Origin: Bacillus sp. FJAT-27264
GTDB taxonomy: Bacteria > Bacillota > Bacilli > Paenibacillales > Paenibacillaceae
Assembly: GCF_001682855.1 (NCBI RefSeq)
Contig: NZ_MAQW01000001.1
Span: forward strand, 1,173,926-1,237,925
Length of the DNA: 64,000 nucleotides
Direction: 5' to 3'
Below, piece after piece: positions 36,104-45,023 of this stretch; within the stretch, counting starts at the first letter, position 1; every line of letters starts with the position of its first letter. The translations under genes and the position numbers were made by a program. The notes beneath the pieces are model-generated. The model made no database searches. It was given only the letters and a program-made list of their open reading frames with translations, and was not told the origin of the DNA.

Positions 36104-36862
36104 ATGCTAAATTATACAAGCACAACGGCTGAGATAGCCAGCAGTGGAATTGACACCGTAATTATTCCCATAGGAGCTACCGAACAGTTCGGTCCTTTTC
36201 TTCCGATGCATTTGGATACGCTTATAGCAGATCTATACGCCGAGGCTTACGGTAAAGCATTGAATGCATACGTGTTACCGACACTGCCCTTCAACACATC
36301 AGAAGAACATGCCAACTATAAAGGGACCGTGACCGTGAGCCCCAATGTCTTAACGGCAATGATAGAAGAAATAATAGTCAACTTAACAAGACAAAATTTC
36401 AATAAGTTTGTAGTTTGTACCGGGCATGGGGGTTCCTACTGGGAGGCCGCTTTTATTAAACATATTAATTATAAATACCCACATATTCTTGTAATTGCCC
36501 CGAATCACAATACACATAACGCTTGGGAAGAAGCTATACATACGGCGGGATTTCAAGGTTTAAATGAGATGCATGGTGGGCTATTGTCTGTAAGCACGGC
36601 GATGTGGCTCTGTCCTGATCTTGTTAACAAAAGTTCTATGGGCTCAGATGTTCCTCAGGAAAATCGTATTTATGCTGATTACATGGGTTGGGATAAACTT
36701 ACGGAAGATGGCTGTTGGGGCAAATTTGAAGAAGGAAGCTATACGGATGAGGAGTTGAGCCAGCGGGGTCAGACATTCTGGGAAACGTTTATTCAGAAAA
36801 GATCCGAAGGGTTAAAACAAGTGCTTGACGAGGCTTACCATAGGAAAATGTCTCTTTCATAA
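36104..36862 (+). CDS. Diverged creatininase-family protein lacking conserved active-site residues
   Basis: The 252-residue product, ATG at 36104 chosen because AGGAG lies six bases upstream, matches the creatininase fold: PIGATEQFGPFLPMHLDT, EEHANYKGTVTVSP, GHGGSYWEAAF and NEMHGGLLSVSTAM. The family normally has EQHGPHLP, where the first His is a metal ligand; here both His are Phe. The family's usual HGG-x-x-E-T-S becomes HGGLLSVST, replacing the catalytic Glu with Val. So metal binding must be reduced or different, and ordinary amidohydrolase activity is doubtful. The gene is single, with a following terminator, and divergent from a TetR gene. Confidence 0.82.
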   Translation: MLNYTSTTAEIASSGIDTVIIPIGATEQFGPFLPMHLDTLIADLYAEAYGKALNAYVLPTLPFNTSEEHANYKGTVTVSPNVLTAMIEEIIVNLTRQNFNKFVVCTGHGGSYWEAAFIKHINYKYPHILVIAPNHNTHNAWEEAIHTAGFQGLNEMHGGLLSVSTAMWLCPDLVNKSSMGSDVPQENRIYADYMGWDKLTEDGCWGKFEEGSYTDEELSQRGQTFWETFIQKRSEGLKQVLDEAYHRKMSLS

Positions 36863-36865
36863 CAA

Positions 36866-36897
36866 AAAGAGGGGTGCTTCACCCCTCTTTATTATTT
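36866..36897. terminator. Bidirectional terminator
   Basis: AAAGAGGGGTG-CTT-CACCCCTCTTT perfect hairpin with TTATTATTTT on the plus strand and TTTTTG on the minus strand; serves both convergent genes. Confidence 0.9.
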
Positions 36898-36909
36898 TAG
36901 ATGAACAGC

Positions 36910-38166
36910 TTATTTCCCAGCCTTTACAGCCAATTTAGTCAGCTTGCCATCCGCCGAAGAGGCATATACAGCATTGTCTCCATAAGTTGTCATCAGTGGA
37001 TTGAGGCTGCCACTGTTAAAGGAGAGGATCTCTTCCAGGGATGTAGGATTCAGCAGATACGTATTATCTTTCAGGTTAACACTTAGCTTCCCGTCTCCTG
37101 TGTGAGTAATTACGGTATATTTGCTTTCTTCCTCGTCAAAAGTACGAGTAGCTGTGTTTTTCTCCAAATCATACAGGGTCATCGTCCCGTTAGCAAACAC
37201 GACATAACCGCTACCTGTCGATTGAGTAAGTGCACTCCCCGGGATATTGCGCTCCCACAATTGGCTGCCTTGCGAGTTGAACGCCTGAAGCTTGTTCCCT
37301 GTTCCGTTGACATTGGTCCGAAGAATCACCGTACCATCATTCAATACCATCTGTCCGGGACTGCCGTCTCCGTATATGTTGGAACCAGCCGGTACCTGAT
37401 AGCTGTACAGTGACTTGAAAGACAAATCATAGACTTCCAGGCGCGGGTTCAACTTGTCCAGCCAAATACCGGCACTGTTCTTGACTAATGGACTAGTGGA
37501 CAGGATAATCCGGTCTCCCTGAGCGGTGAGCAAATTGCCCGGCACCTGTTGACGTTTGGTCACTTTGCCACTGACGTCAAATTGGGTGAGCGTGGTCTTA
37601 ACGATCCCCTTGCTGTCCGGCGCACTAGGAGATGCTGCCAGAATGGAGCCGTCCTTCAGCAGAGAGATAGAAGATGGTCCAGTCAGAGACTGTACCCAGT
37701 TCAGCTTGCCAGAGCTGTTCACCGAGTACAACCGGTAGGTCTTGTCTGAAAAGGCCTGATAGACATAGGCCGTTCCGTTGCTGTTAAAGACCGAGCTGCC
37801 GGCAGTTGTGTAAGGTCCTTTGGAATCATGAAATACATATTCCCAATTCTGCTTGCCGGTATCGGCATCCAGTGCTTTTAACGTATCGACGTACCAGAGC
37901 TGCTTCGTCTTGCTGGTGGTATTCGGCACATTCTGTCCCATATGTACGTACACCTGCTTCTTCGCAGGAACGGCCTTAACATCATGGATAACGGATTCTG
38001 CATCTTTGGGGACCAGAACCGAGGATGTGAACAGAGACGCTGAAGTCCAGCTTGGCTTCAGTCCGGCTTGAAGCGGCGCGCCGAAGGCTTGCGCGGTCAG
38101 GGTCAGGCTAAGTGCGCTGGTCAGCAGCACTGCGGCCCATTTACTGTATTGAGTTGTTTTCTTCAC
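36910..38166 (-). CDS. Secreted PQQ-like beta-propeller protein
   Basis: About 418 residues from a GTG at 38166, with GGTGG seven bases upstream. An N-terminal signal peptide (KKTTQYSKWAAVLLTSALSL... ending TAQAFGAP) predicts export without lipidation. The mature part consists of repeated four-strand units of PQQ-enzyme-like blades, for example ALDADTGKQNWEYVF, LYSVNSSGKLNWVQSL and LQAFNSQGSQLWERNI. It has no quinoprotein catalytic residues that I can see, so it is more likely a structural or binding protein like BamB-type propellers. Function unknown. Terminator shared with the creatininase-like gene. Confidence 0.85.
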   Translation of the reverse strand: MKKTTQYSKWAAVLLTSALSLTLTAQAFGAPLQAGLKPSWTSASLFTSSVLVPKDAESVIHDVKAVPAKKQVYVHMGQNVPNTTSKTKQLWYVDTLKALDADTGKQNWEYVFHDSKGPYTTAGSSVFNSNGTAYVYQAFSDKTYRLYSVNSSGKLNWVQSLTGPSSISLLKDGSILAASPSAPDSKGIVKTTLTQFDVSGKVTKRQQVPGNLLTAQGDRIILSTSPLVKNSAGIWLDKLNPRLEVYDLSFKSLYSYQVPAGSNIYGDGSPGQMVLNDGTVILRTNVNGTGNKLQAFNSQGSQLWERNIPGSALTQSTGSGYVVFANGTMTLYDLEKNTATRTFDEEESKYTVITHTGDGKLSVNLKDNTYLLNPTSLEEILSFNSGSLNPLMTTYGDNAVYASSADGKLTKLAVKAGK

Positions 38167-38283
38167 TGCAATTCCACCTTTGTTCATTTATACTAAGTCA
38201 CTATCTAACATTGTATAATAGGAAGAGTGTGGAAAAGGTCACAAAAGTGTCTTCTTTTTCAGCAATAAAATGTAACCCAATTG

Positions 38284-38327
38284 AAAGAAACCTCTCCAAA
38301 AGGAAATACCCCTTACTGGAAAGGCTT
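38284..38327 (-). terminator. Probable terminator of the Zur-controlled operon
   Basis: Minus strand AAGCCTTTCC pairs with GGAGAGGTTT (10 pairs, two G-T), followed by TTTCTTTC. It is located 35 bases after the AAA+ ATPase stop codon. Confidence 0.5.
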
Positions 38328-38360
38328 CTTTGTCGTACCGTTATCGATGATGTTCAGACG

Positions 38361-39167
38361 CTACTGGACAGCAGGATTATACTCGTCGTAGGAGACCGAG
38401 ACATGCTGCCAGCACAGCGGAAGGTCTGCGATAATCGCTTTGCGCTTGGCTTTCAGAATAATCTGCTCGATATCGGCAAAGCTGCAACCCGTCAACCGCT
38501 GACAAGCGAGCTCAGCTAATCCATCCTCCTGTCCGAATTCACCGATCAGCAGCTTGATATATTGCTCTCTGCTCTCGTTATCGGGGAGAGAATAAGTCAT
38601 TTTGGTGTCAAAACGTCGCCAAATGGCACGGTCCAACTCTTTTTCCAGATTGGTGGCTGCTACAAAGATACTGCTATCTCCAAAGTCATCCAGACATTGC
38701 AGCAATGTATTGACTGCCCGCGCCATCTCCTTAACTTCATCACCGCTCTCCCGGGTCCGGGCAATCGCATCAAATTCATCAAGGAACAGGACACAGGGCG
38801 ACTGCTTGGCATACTCGAAAATTTTGCGGATATTGCTTCCGGTCTCGCCCAAGTGGCTATGAATAAGCGCATCGAGCCGGACCAGAATGAGCGGAAGCTC
38901 CAGCATCTTTGCGAGATGAAAGGCGGTCAGCGTCTTCCCGGTACCTGGGGGACCGTACATCACAATCTTGTTCGGAATAGGAACACCATGTTCCTCGAAG
39001 GTCTCACGCATGCCGAGAATCGTAATAAACTCTTCAACGATCTTCTGGTTCACCTCAGGCAAGACGAGGTGGCGGACTTTTCTGGCACATTCCTTGGGCA
39101 TATAGCAGGTAGCCATGTCTATTCCTTTGGCCCTCGGAAGCCGTCCGGCAGAATTGCTTTTGTTCAT
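38361..39167 (-). CDS. Stand-alone AAA+ ATPase
   Basis: The 268-residue protein is a single AAA+ module with Walker A GPPGTGKT (about residue 73), Walker B VLFLDEFDA, sensor-1 region VAATNLEKELDRAIWRRFD with the arginine finger, and C-terminal helical lid LTGCSFADIEQIILKA. It resembles the small SpoVK/FtsH-like ATPase group without a fused protease. The start codon has AAAGGAG 12 bases upstream. It lies 54 bases after two methyltransferases and a metal-transport operon on the same strand and is followed by a terminator, so it is probably the last gene of that transcript. Client unknown; a role in metal-protein assembly or complex remodelling would be inference. Confidence 0.88.
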   Translation of the reverse strand: MNKSNSAGRLPRAKGIDMATCYMPKECARKVRHLVLPEVNQKIVEEFITILGMRETFEEHGVPIPNKIVMYGPPGTGKTLTAFHLAKMLELPLILVRLDALIHSHLGETGSNIRKIFEYAKQSPCVLFLDEFDAIARTRESGDEVKEMARAVNTLLQCLDDFGDSSIFVAATNLEKELDRAIWRRFDTKMTYSLPDNESREQYIKLLIGEFGQEDGLAELACQRLTGCSFADIEQIILKAKRKAIIADLPLCWQHVSVSYDEYNPAVQ

Positions 39168-39221
39168 TGAATATAAATACTCCTTTAGCTGATGAATTCA
39201 TTAAGTCTATTGCCAGCCGGA

Positions 39222-39971
39222 TTATTTCTCTGCGCACACCATAAAAACCGGGGTGGAACGGGTCAGAACCTGCTCCTTCTCATCCATCACGCTGGACGAC
39301 AGATTCTCCTTGCTGTACACCTTGGCGAAGCCTTCCTTCTCCAGCGTCCGCGCATCCCATGCCGGTCGCCATTCCTGGGTCAGCGGCAGAAGCCTGCTAA
39401 GTCTGTCGGACTCCTCCCAGTCTATATGGCGCGGGGAACTGCCCCACCCTTTCGCTTCATATTCTCGGTAATCCGCTTCACGCTTCTCCTTCATCTCTTC
39501 ATCCACTAGATGACGGTTCCAGTTGGCGTCGAAGACCAGGAGCCGCCCACCCGGCTTCAGCACTCTTTTCCATTCCTTATACGCCGCCTCGGGATCTGCC
39601 AGACTCCAGGTGACGTTCCGGCATACCAGAAGATCGAAGCTGTCGTCACCAAAATCCAGCACATGCGAATCCATCTTCCGGAATGTAACCGTAACGCCTT
39701 CCCGATCGGAATGACTGCGTGCTTGCTCCAGCATATTGTCCGTACAGTCTATCCCGGTAACGAGATGACCCGCGCTCGACAGGATCACGGAGAAGAATCC
39801 GGGACCACAGCCGATATCCAGCACTTTCAGGGTCTCTTTCTTCGGGGCATGCTCCAGAATAAGGTTCAGCCAGGCCTGTCTTTGAAAACCATTCAATTCC
39901 TGGCGAATGCCTTCACTGTATAGCTCGGCCTCGCCTTCCCAATAGGTCTTTACTTCTTGCTGTATACTCAT
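39222..39971 (-). CDS. Class I SAM-dependent methyltransferase (second of a tandem pair)
   Basis: A 249-residue Rossmann methyltransferase with motif I VLDIGCGPGFFSVIL, the acidic residue in GIDCTDNMLEQA, motif IV DLLVCRNVTWSL and post-motif KRVLKPGGRLLVFDANW. It shares these blocks and the same length with the neighbouring gene at 39978, so the two are tandem paralogues. The N-terminal KTYWEGEAELYSEG aligns with ISKYWTVSSEGYDK in the paralogue. Methyl acceptor unknown. It belongs to the Zur-controlled transporter transcript, so the acceptor could be a small metal-binding ligand, but that is inference. Ribosome site AAAGGAG. Confidence 0.9.
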   Translation of the reverse strand: MSIQQEVKTYWEGEAELYSEGIRQELNGFQRQAWLNLILEHAPKKETLKVLDIGCGPGFFSVILSSAGHLVTGIDCTDNMLEQARSHSDREGVTVTFRKMDSHVLDFGDDSFDLLVCRNVTWSLADPEAAYKEWKRVLKPGGRLLVFDANWNRHLVDEEMKEKREADYREYEAKGWGSSPRHIDWEESDRLSRLLPLTQEWRPAWDARTLEKEGFAKVYSKENLSSSVMDEKEQVLTRSTPVFMVCAEK

Positions 39972-39977
39972 GGATTT

Positions 39978-40730
39978 CTACTCCTTTGTGGCCGTTATCA
40001 TGAAACGTTGTACGTTCTGAACTCCATATTTCAAATGATGGAGAGGTTGCTGGCGGGCCGGAATGAAGTTGCGGCGAATGCGGATACTCTTGAATCCAGC
40101 AAGTTGGAGAGCCGTTTCATCCGCTTCTGGCCGGAGGACATTGACGAACGGCAGCCCCCCGAGCAATGCTGCATCACGACTGCTGCGACGCCGGACTCTT
40201 TTTTCCGTGAGTAGAATCAACATCCAGGATAAAGCATACCACAGCTTATGGAACAGGGAACGCTTCTCCTGATACAAATAATTCCCGTCAAAAACAATCA
40301 GCACTCCGCCCGGCTTCAGAATCCGGTGCCATTCCGTATACGCCTTCTGCGGCTCCGGCAGAGTCCACACCACATCCCGGCAGACCACCGCATCAAAGCT
40401 TTTGTCGGCGATCCGCTCCAGATTAGCTGCATCTCCGACAAAAGCAGGCACCTTGTAACCGAAGCGGTCAAAATTGGCCGAAGCCCGTTCAATCATCCCT
40501 GGTGAAGCATCCACCGCCGTCGGCTGATGCCCCATCTCCGACAATAGCAGGGAGAAGAATCCGGGGCCTGTACCCACATCGAGCACCCGTTGTTCCTGCC
40601 TGCCTTGTAACCCTTCTGTCAGCAACTCCCTCCAGATGGACACTGCTTTGGCACTGCGGAACTGGGCACGGATGACCTTGTCATAGCCCTCGGAGCTAAC
40701 GGTCCAGTACTTGGAAATCTCTTTAAGCAT
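39978..40730 (-). CDS. Class I SAM-dependent methyltransferase (first of a tandem pair)
   Basis: A 250-residue enzyme with motif I VLDVGTGPGFFSLLL, AVDASPGMIERAS, VVCRDVVWTLPEPQ and HRILKPGGVLIVFDGNY. Distinct features are the insertion SLFHKLWYALSWMLILLTEKR (about residues 165-188), a hydrophobic stretch that may be a membrane or acceptor-binding element absent from the paralogue. It begins 3 bases after the stop codon of the binding-protein gene and ends 6 bases before the next methyltransferase, so all are tightly linked. Acceptor unknown. Confidence 0.9.
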   Translation of the reverse strand: MLKEISKYWTVSSEGYDKVIRAQFRSAKAVSIWRELLTEGLQGRQEQRVLDVGTGPGFFSLLLSEMGHQPTAVDASPGMIERASANFDRFGYKVPAFVGDAANLERIADKSFDAVVCRDVVWTLPEPQKAYTEWHRILKPGGVLIVFDGNYLYQEKRSLFHKLWYALSWMLILLTEKRVRRRSSRDAALLGGLPFVNVLRPEADETALQLAGFKSIRIRRNFIPARQQPLHHLKYGVQNVQRFMITATKE

Positions 40731-40733
40731 TGA

Positions 40734-42425
40734 TTATTCACCCACGTCCAGCTGATTCCAGAAGACCGGAGTAAAGGTGGTGTAGCCCAGCTTGAAGTTC
40801 TTCACTCTGTTATTGACGACAAAGATATCATCCGGGAAGTATACCGCGGCGAACATCGCCTCCTGGTACAACTTTTTGAAAATGTCATCGTAAGCGGACT
40901 GCCGCTCCTTCAAATCAGTCGTACCTACAGCTTTGTCAATCAGCGCCTCCAGCTTGGCATCAGACCAGACGACAGCGGGAGCATCTCCTGTCTTATGGAA
41001 TAACGACAAGAGGAAGGCATGCGGATTGTACGCATCGTCATAGGTACGATAGATGATCAGGTCATATTCTTTTGTTTTCCACAACGCATCGTAGTAGGCA
41101 TTCGGCTCCAGCACCTGAAGCTTCACGTCAATGCCGATGTCCTTAAGCTCCGACTGAATCAGCTCCCCGATGGATTTCCATTCCGGAAACTCGGACTCCT
41201 GCAGCACAAAATTCAGTGTCAGCGGAACTCCCGCTTTGTCCACGATTCCATCACCGTCAGTGTCGCTATACCCTGCTTTAGCTAACAGCGCCTTGGCCTG
41301 CTCCGGCTCGAAGCCGTACCAAGTGCTATTATCTTCTGTCACATAAGGAACGGTCTGCGGGAACAATCCTTTGGCTTCCTTGCCTATTCCCCCCATAAGA
41401 TCCTGAACGATGCTCTTCTTGTTGATCGCCAAATTGATCGCTTGACGGACTTTCACATCCTGAAGGACAGGATTGTTGCCGTTGAAGGCGAGGAAATGGG
41501 AATTCGTGCCCGGTGCTTCTTGTACGCTCAGCGTAGAATCTTTTTGCAGGACGGGCAGACTCTCCACCGGGATTTTGCCCAGCTGACCTCCAGCGAGATC
41601 AACGCTACCATTCTGCAGCGCAAGTACTCTGGACTGCGGATCGGGAATCACCTTCAAAATAATCTTGGACAGCTTTGGCTTCTCTCCCCAGTAATACGGG
41701 TTTCTGACAAGCACCGCCTCCTGATCGGTTTTATAACTCTCCGCCATCCATGCCCCGGTTCCAATCGCCTTAACAAAAGTTCCATTCGGATCGCCAGCAG
41801 GCTCGACAGCGGAAGGACTGATGATCCGGACCGGTCTTGCGAAAGACAACTCCGTCAGGAACGGATAGTAAGCTTTATTGAATGTCATCCTGATTGTCAA
41901 GTCATCCACGGCTTCAAGTGACTGCATGGCCGTTGCGATATTCAAGGAGTTACCAGGGTCCTTGATCCAGCGCTCGAAGGAGAACTTGACCGCCGCTGCG
42001 TTCAGTTCCGTACCGTCAGAGAACTTGACACCCTTACGCAAATGGAAGGTATAGACCTTCCCATCCTCCGAGATCTCCCACGACTCCGCCAGTGCCGGCA
42101 CAATCTCGCCTTTCTCTCCGTATTCCACCAGCCCGTCATAGATCATGGCATGTACATTCATTGAGCCTTTATAGGCACCGGCGTCCAACTGATCAATACC
42201 GGCATCTGCTGCTATTGCCACAGTAATCGATTTATTGTCATCAGCGGATTTACTGACAGGTTGTGTCACTGCATTCGCGGCAGTTCCATTGGTAGCGTTG
42301 CTGCTACTATCTTTACTGATACCGCTTTGACTGCTGCATCCGGCAATGACCAGAACTGCCGTCATCACTGCAGCCAGAAATACTTTGCTCCATCGCACAT
42401 CTTTTCTCTTTTCCATCTTGCTCAT
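40734..42425 (-). CDS. Nickel/peptide-type ABC substrate-binding lipoprotein (NikA/CntA-like)
   Basis: A 563-residue binding lipoprotein (SBP family 5). The signal peptide ends VLVIAGCSSQ, with lipidated Cys about residue 29. Conserved blocks are DGLVEYGEKGEIVPALAES, VFTFHLRKGVKFSDG-type (TFHLRKGVKFSDG), YWGEKPKLSK and RTYDDAYNPHAFL. The last block and KAYYPFLTEL closely resemble the NikA nickel-binding protein and the metallophore binder CntA rather than oligopeptide binders. It presumably carries a metal-ligand complex to the membrane permeases encoded upstream. Metal and ligand are not readable; Zur control points to zinc limitation. Confidence 0.88.
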   Translation of the reverse strand: MSKMEKRKDVRWSKVFLAAVMTAVLVIAGCSSQSGISKDSSSNATNGTAANAVTQPVSKSADDNKSITVAIAADAGIDQLDAGAYKGSMNVHAMIYDGLVEYGEKGEIVPALAESWEISEDGKVYTFHLRKGVKFSDGTELNAAAVKFSFERWIKDPGNSLNIATAMQSLEAVDDLTIRMTFNKAYYPFLTELSFARPVRIISPSAVEPAGDPNGTFVKAIGTGAWMAESYKTDQEAVLVRNPYYWGEKPKLSKIILKVIPDPQSRVLALQNGSVDLAGGQLGKIPVESLPVLQKDSTLSVQEAPGTNSHFLAFNGNNPVLQDVKVRQAINLAINKKSIVQDLMGGIGKEAKGLFPQTVPYVTEDNSTWYGFEPEQAKALLAKAGYSDTDGDGIVDKAGVPLTLNFVLQESEFPEWKSIGELIQSELKDIGIDVKLQVLEPNAYYDALWKTKEYDLIIYRTYDDAYNPHAFLLSLFHKTGDAPAVVWSDAKLEALIDKAVGTTDLKERQSAYDDIFKKLYQEAMFAAVYFPDDIFVVNNRVKNFKLGYTTFTPVFWNQLDVGE

Positions 42426-42447
42426 ATGATTTGCTTCCCTTCTCTTT

Positions 42448-43260
42448 TCAAAATAAAGCTGCTTGTCTTAACCTCGGGTCCTGAATTGGTACGGACTCCA
42501 GCAGAGAGCGCGTATAAGGATGAATAGCATGCTGTAAGATGCATTCGCTACGTTGCCATTCAACGATCTGTCCCTGGTGCATCACCGCCACATGGTCACA
42601 GAAACGGTCGACCAGTGACAAGTCGTGTGTAATGAACACATAGGATAGGCCCAGCTGTGATTTCAGATCCAGCAACAGATTCAGCATTTGTCTCCGCAAG
42701 GTCGCATCCAGACTGGAAAAGGGTTCATCACAGATCAGCAGCTCCGGCCCAAGCACGATGGCTCTGGCAATTCCAACCCGCTGCTGCTGGCCGCCGCTCA
42801 GTTCATGCGGATATCTCCTCATATACTGCCTGGATAGGCCGACTCGCTCCAGACTTTCCAGCACCTTTTCCCTACGTGCTTCAGCAGTTCCCACTCTATA
42901 ATTTCTCAACGGCTCGCCGATAATCTGTTCGACGGTAAACAGCGGGTTGAAGGCCGACAGACTATTCTGGAAAATCATCTGCATTCTGTGCCGGACGCTC
43001 CGCATCTGCTTTAGGCTGAGGCCCGTGATATCCTGCCCCCGGTACAGCACCTTCCCAGAGGTGGGCTTTTCCAGACCGAGTAGCAAACGGCCGAGCGTGC
43101 TTTTGCCAGAGCCACTCTCTCCAACCAACCCGAGGGTCTCACCTTGTTCCAGACTTAATGACACATTATGTACAGCCTGCATCGCCCCGGCCTGCGTAGT
43201 GAACCAGCTCCGCTTTTTGCCGTAGGTTGTGCTAAGACTTACAGCCTCCAGCAGTTTCAT
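42448..43260 (-). CDS. ABC transporter ATP-binding protein, NikE/OppF type
   Basis: The 270-residue ATPase has Walker A GESGSGKSTLG, Q-loop MIFQNSLSAFNPLF, signature LSGGQQQRVGIARA and Walker B LLICDEPFSSLDA, typical for the second ATPase of peptide/nickel importers. It pairs with the ATPase at 43363. Ribosome site AGGAGGAG. It sits between the first ATPase and the binding-protein gene. Confidence 0.94.
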   Translation of the reverse strand: MKLLEAVSLSTTYGKKRSWFTTQAGAMQAVHNVSLSLEQGETLGLVGESGSGKSTLGRLLLGLEKPTSGKVLYRGQDITGLSLKQMRSVRHRMQMIFQNSLSAFNPLFTVEQIIGEPLRNYRVGTAEARREKVLESLERVGLSRQYMRRYPHELSGGQQQRVGIARAIVLGPELLICDEPFSSLDATLRRQMLNLLLDLKSQLGLSYVFITHDLSLVDRFCDHVAVMHQGQIVEWQRSECILQHAIHPYTRSLLESVPIQDPRLRQAALF

Positions 43261-43362
43261 TGCGCAGTCTCCTCCTCTCTATCTAGCAGTCAAATTCCAA
43301 TTCGCAGAACGACATATAATGATTAAATGCGACGAGTTTTCGAAACCATTCCATATTAGTTG

Positions 43363-44151
43363 TTATCTGCTGTTTATAAGTTCTCGGGTATAGGGATGCC
43401 GGGGATTCTCAAAAATATCGAATACATTCCCGAACTCCACAATCTTCCCCGATTTCATCACATACACTTCATCTGCCAATTCAGCGACAACGCCCCAATC
43501 ATGGGTAATCAAGAGAATCCCAATATCCTCCTCCACCCTGATCCGGTCCAGCTCCTTCAAAATTCCGGCCTGCACTCTTACATCAAGCGCCGTCGTTGGC
43601 TCGTCGGCAATAAGCAGGCGAGGCCGGGAGACTAACGCCAGCGCGATCATCACCCGCTGGCACATTCCACCGCTGATCTGGAACGCATACTGCGTCATCA
43701 GCGTATCCGGGTCTCGCAGGCCGACCCGGGTCAGCTGTGCCCGGGCCAGCTCCTTCGCCTCGGCCCGGGACACCCGTTGGTGCAGTTTGATCGTCTCGAT
43801 CATCTGCGCACCAATGGTCAGCACCGGGTTCAAGGCGTTCATGGGGTCCTGAAAGATGACCCCCATCTGACTTCCCCGGAGCGCCCGAAGCCTGCGCGGC
43901 GTACATTCCCGGAGATTGACGCCGCTGAGCCAAATCTCGCCCTGCTCTACCACGCCGGGCGGGTCGACCAGACCGAGAACCGACATGGCTGTGACGCTTT
44001 TGCCGCTGCCGCTTTCCCCAACCAGGGCAACAATCTGCCCTGGCTTCACCTCCAGGCTGACGCTATCAACCGCGGTAATGACTTTGCCCGGTGTATAAAA
44101 CCGGGTAGTTAACTGCGCAACCCGCAGTATGGCGGACATCTCTTTCGTCAA
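43363..44151 (-). CDS. ABC transporter ATP-binding protein, NikD/OppD type
   Basis: The 262-residue protein has Walker A GESGSGKSVTA, Q-loop VIFQDPMNALNPVL, signature ISGGMCQRVMIALAL and Walker B LLIADEPTTALD, the OppD/NikD pattern, including the C-terminal H-loop THDWGVVAE. Translation appears to start at a TTG (44151), with AGGAGG nine bases upstream; an ATG at 44139 is the alternative. The 102-base gap to the next ATPase gene holds no gene or obvious promoter. Confidence 0.93.
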   Translation of the reverse strand: MTKEMSAILRVAQLTTRFYTPGKVITAVDSVSLEVKPGQIVALVGESGSGKSVTAMSVLGLVDPPGVVEQGEIWLSGVNLRECTPRRLRALRGSQMGVIFQDPMNALNPVLTIGAQMIETIKLHQRVSRAEAKELARAQLTRVGLRDPDTLMTQYAFQISGGMCQRVMIALALVSRPRLLIADEPTTALDVRVQAGILKELDRIRVEEDIGILLITHDWGVVAELADEVYVMKSGKIVEFGNVFDIFENPRHPYTRELINSR

Positions 44152-44174
44152 ATGTCATCCTCCTCTCCCGGAAC

Positions 44175-44999
44175 TCATTCATGCATTCGGCCATCTGCTC
44201 TGCGCAAGCCCTCGCCCAGCAGATTGAAGCCCACAACGACGAGCAAAATTACGAGGCCGGGAAAGAGCATCAACCGTGGAGCGGTCTGAATATAGGCTCG
44301 GCTGTCATTCAGCATCACGCCCCATTCCGGTGTCGGCGGCTGAGCTCCAAGTCCGAGAAAGGACATTCCGGCCAGCGACAGAATGATCGTTCCCACCTCC
44401 ATAGAGGCCAAGACAAGAATTGGACGGGCTGCGTTGGCTAGAATATGCCGCACCATAATCTGTAGATGCGATGAGCCTGCTGCTTTAGCCGCCAATATAA
44501 AATCGCGCTCTTTGATTTGCATTACCATGCCACGGATAATCCGCGCATAGCCTGTCCACCAGACGGCTGCAAAAGCAATCAGCAGGTTCACGGGGCCTGG
44601 CCCCAGCATCCCTGTCACCGCCAGCGCAAGAATAAGGCTGGGAAAAGCCAGCAGTATATCAATGATCCGCATAATTAGCTGATCCAGCTTCCCTCCGGCA
44701 TAACCGGCGATTAGGCCAACAGGAATACTGATAGCGAATACCACACCCAACACTATCAGGGCATAGTATAGAGAAGTACGTGTGCCATAGATCAGACGGG
44801 ACAAGACACACCGGCCCAGATGATCAGTGCCCAGCGGATACTGCCACGAGGGCAGGCTAAGTCTGTGATCCATATGAATCTGCACCGGATCGGACGGGGC
44901 CAGATAGGGAGCGAAGATTCCAATTACAATAAATATCAGTACGATGCTGCCTCCAGCCAAGGCCGCACGGCTTCCCTTGGGCAAGTGCAGAGTAATCAT
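44175..44999 (-). CDS. ABC transporter permease, NikC/DppC type
   Basis: The 274-residue permease has six predicted helices, the N-terminal segment IFAPYLAPSDPVQIHMDHRL, PLGTDHLGRCVLSRLIYGTRTSL, and the EAA loop AAKAAGSSHLQIMVRHILAN near residue 165. This matches the second permease of nickel/dipeptide importers. It starts 25 bases after the first permease gene. Confidence 0.94.
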   Translation of the reverse strand: MITLHLPKGSRAALAGGSIVLIFIVIGIFAPYLAPSDPVQIHMDHRLSLPSWQYPLGTDHLGRCVLSRLIYGTRTSLYYALIVLGVVFAISIPVGLIAGYAGGKLDQLIMRIIDILLAFPSLILALAVTGMLGPGPVNLLIAFAAVWWTGYARIIRGMVMQIKERDFILAAKAAGSSHLQIMVRHILANAARPILVLASMEVGTIILSLAGMSFLGLGAQPPTPEWGVMLNDSRAYIQTAPRLMLFPGLVILLVVVGFNLLGEGLRRADGRMHE

Positions 45000-45023
45000 T
45001 TGCAGTTTCTCCTCTCTCCGGCT

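Noticed and set aside
42448..44999. Oligopeptide importer as the function of the nik-like operon
   Set aside because: The binding protein has NikA-like blocks (YYPFL, PHAFL) and the operon carries a Zur box, so a metal or metal complex is the better reading, although peptide transport is not excluded.
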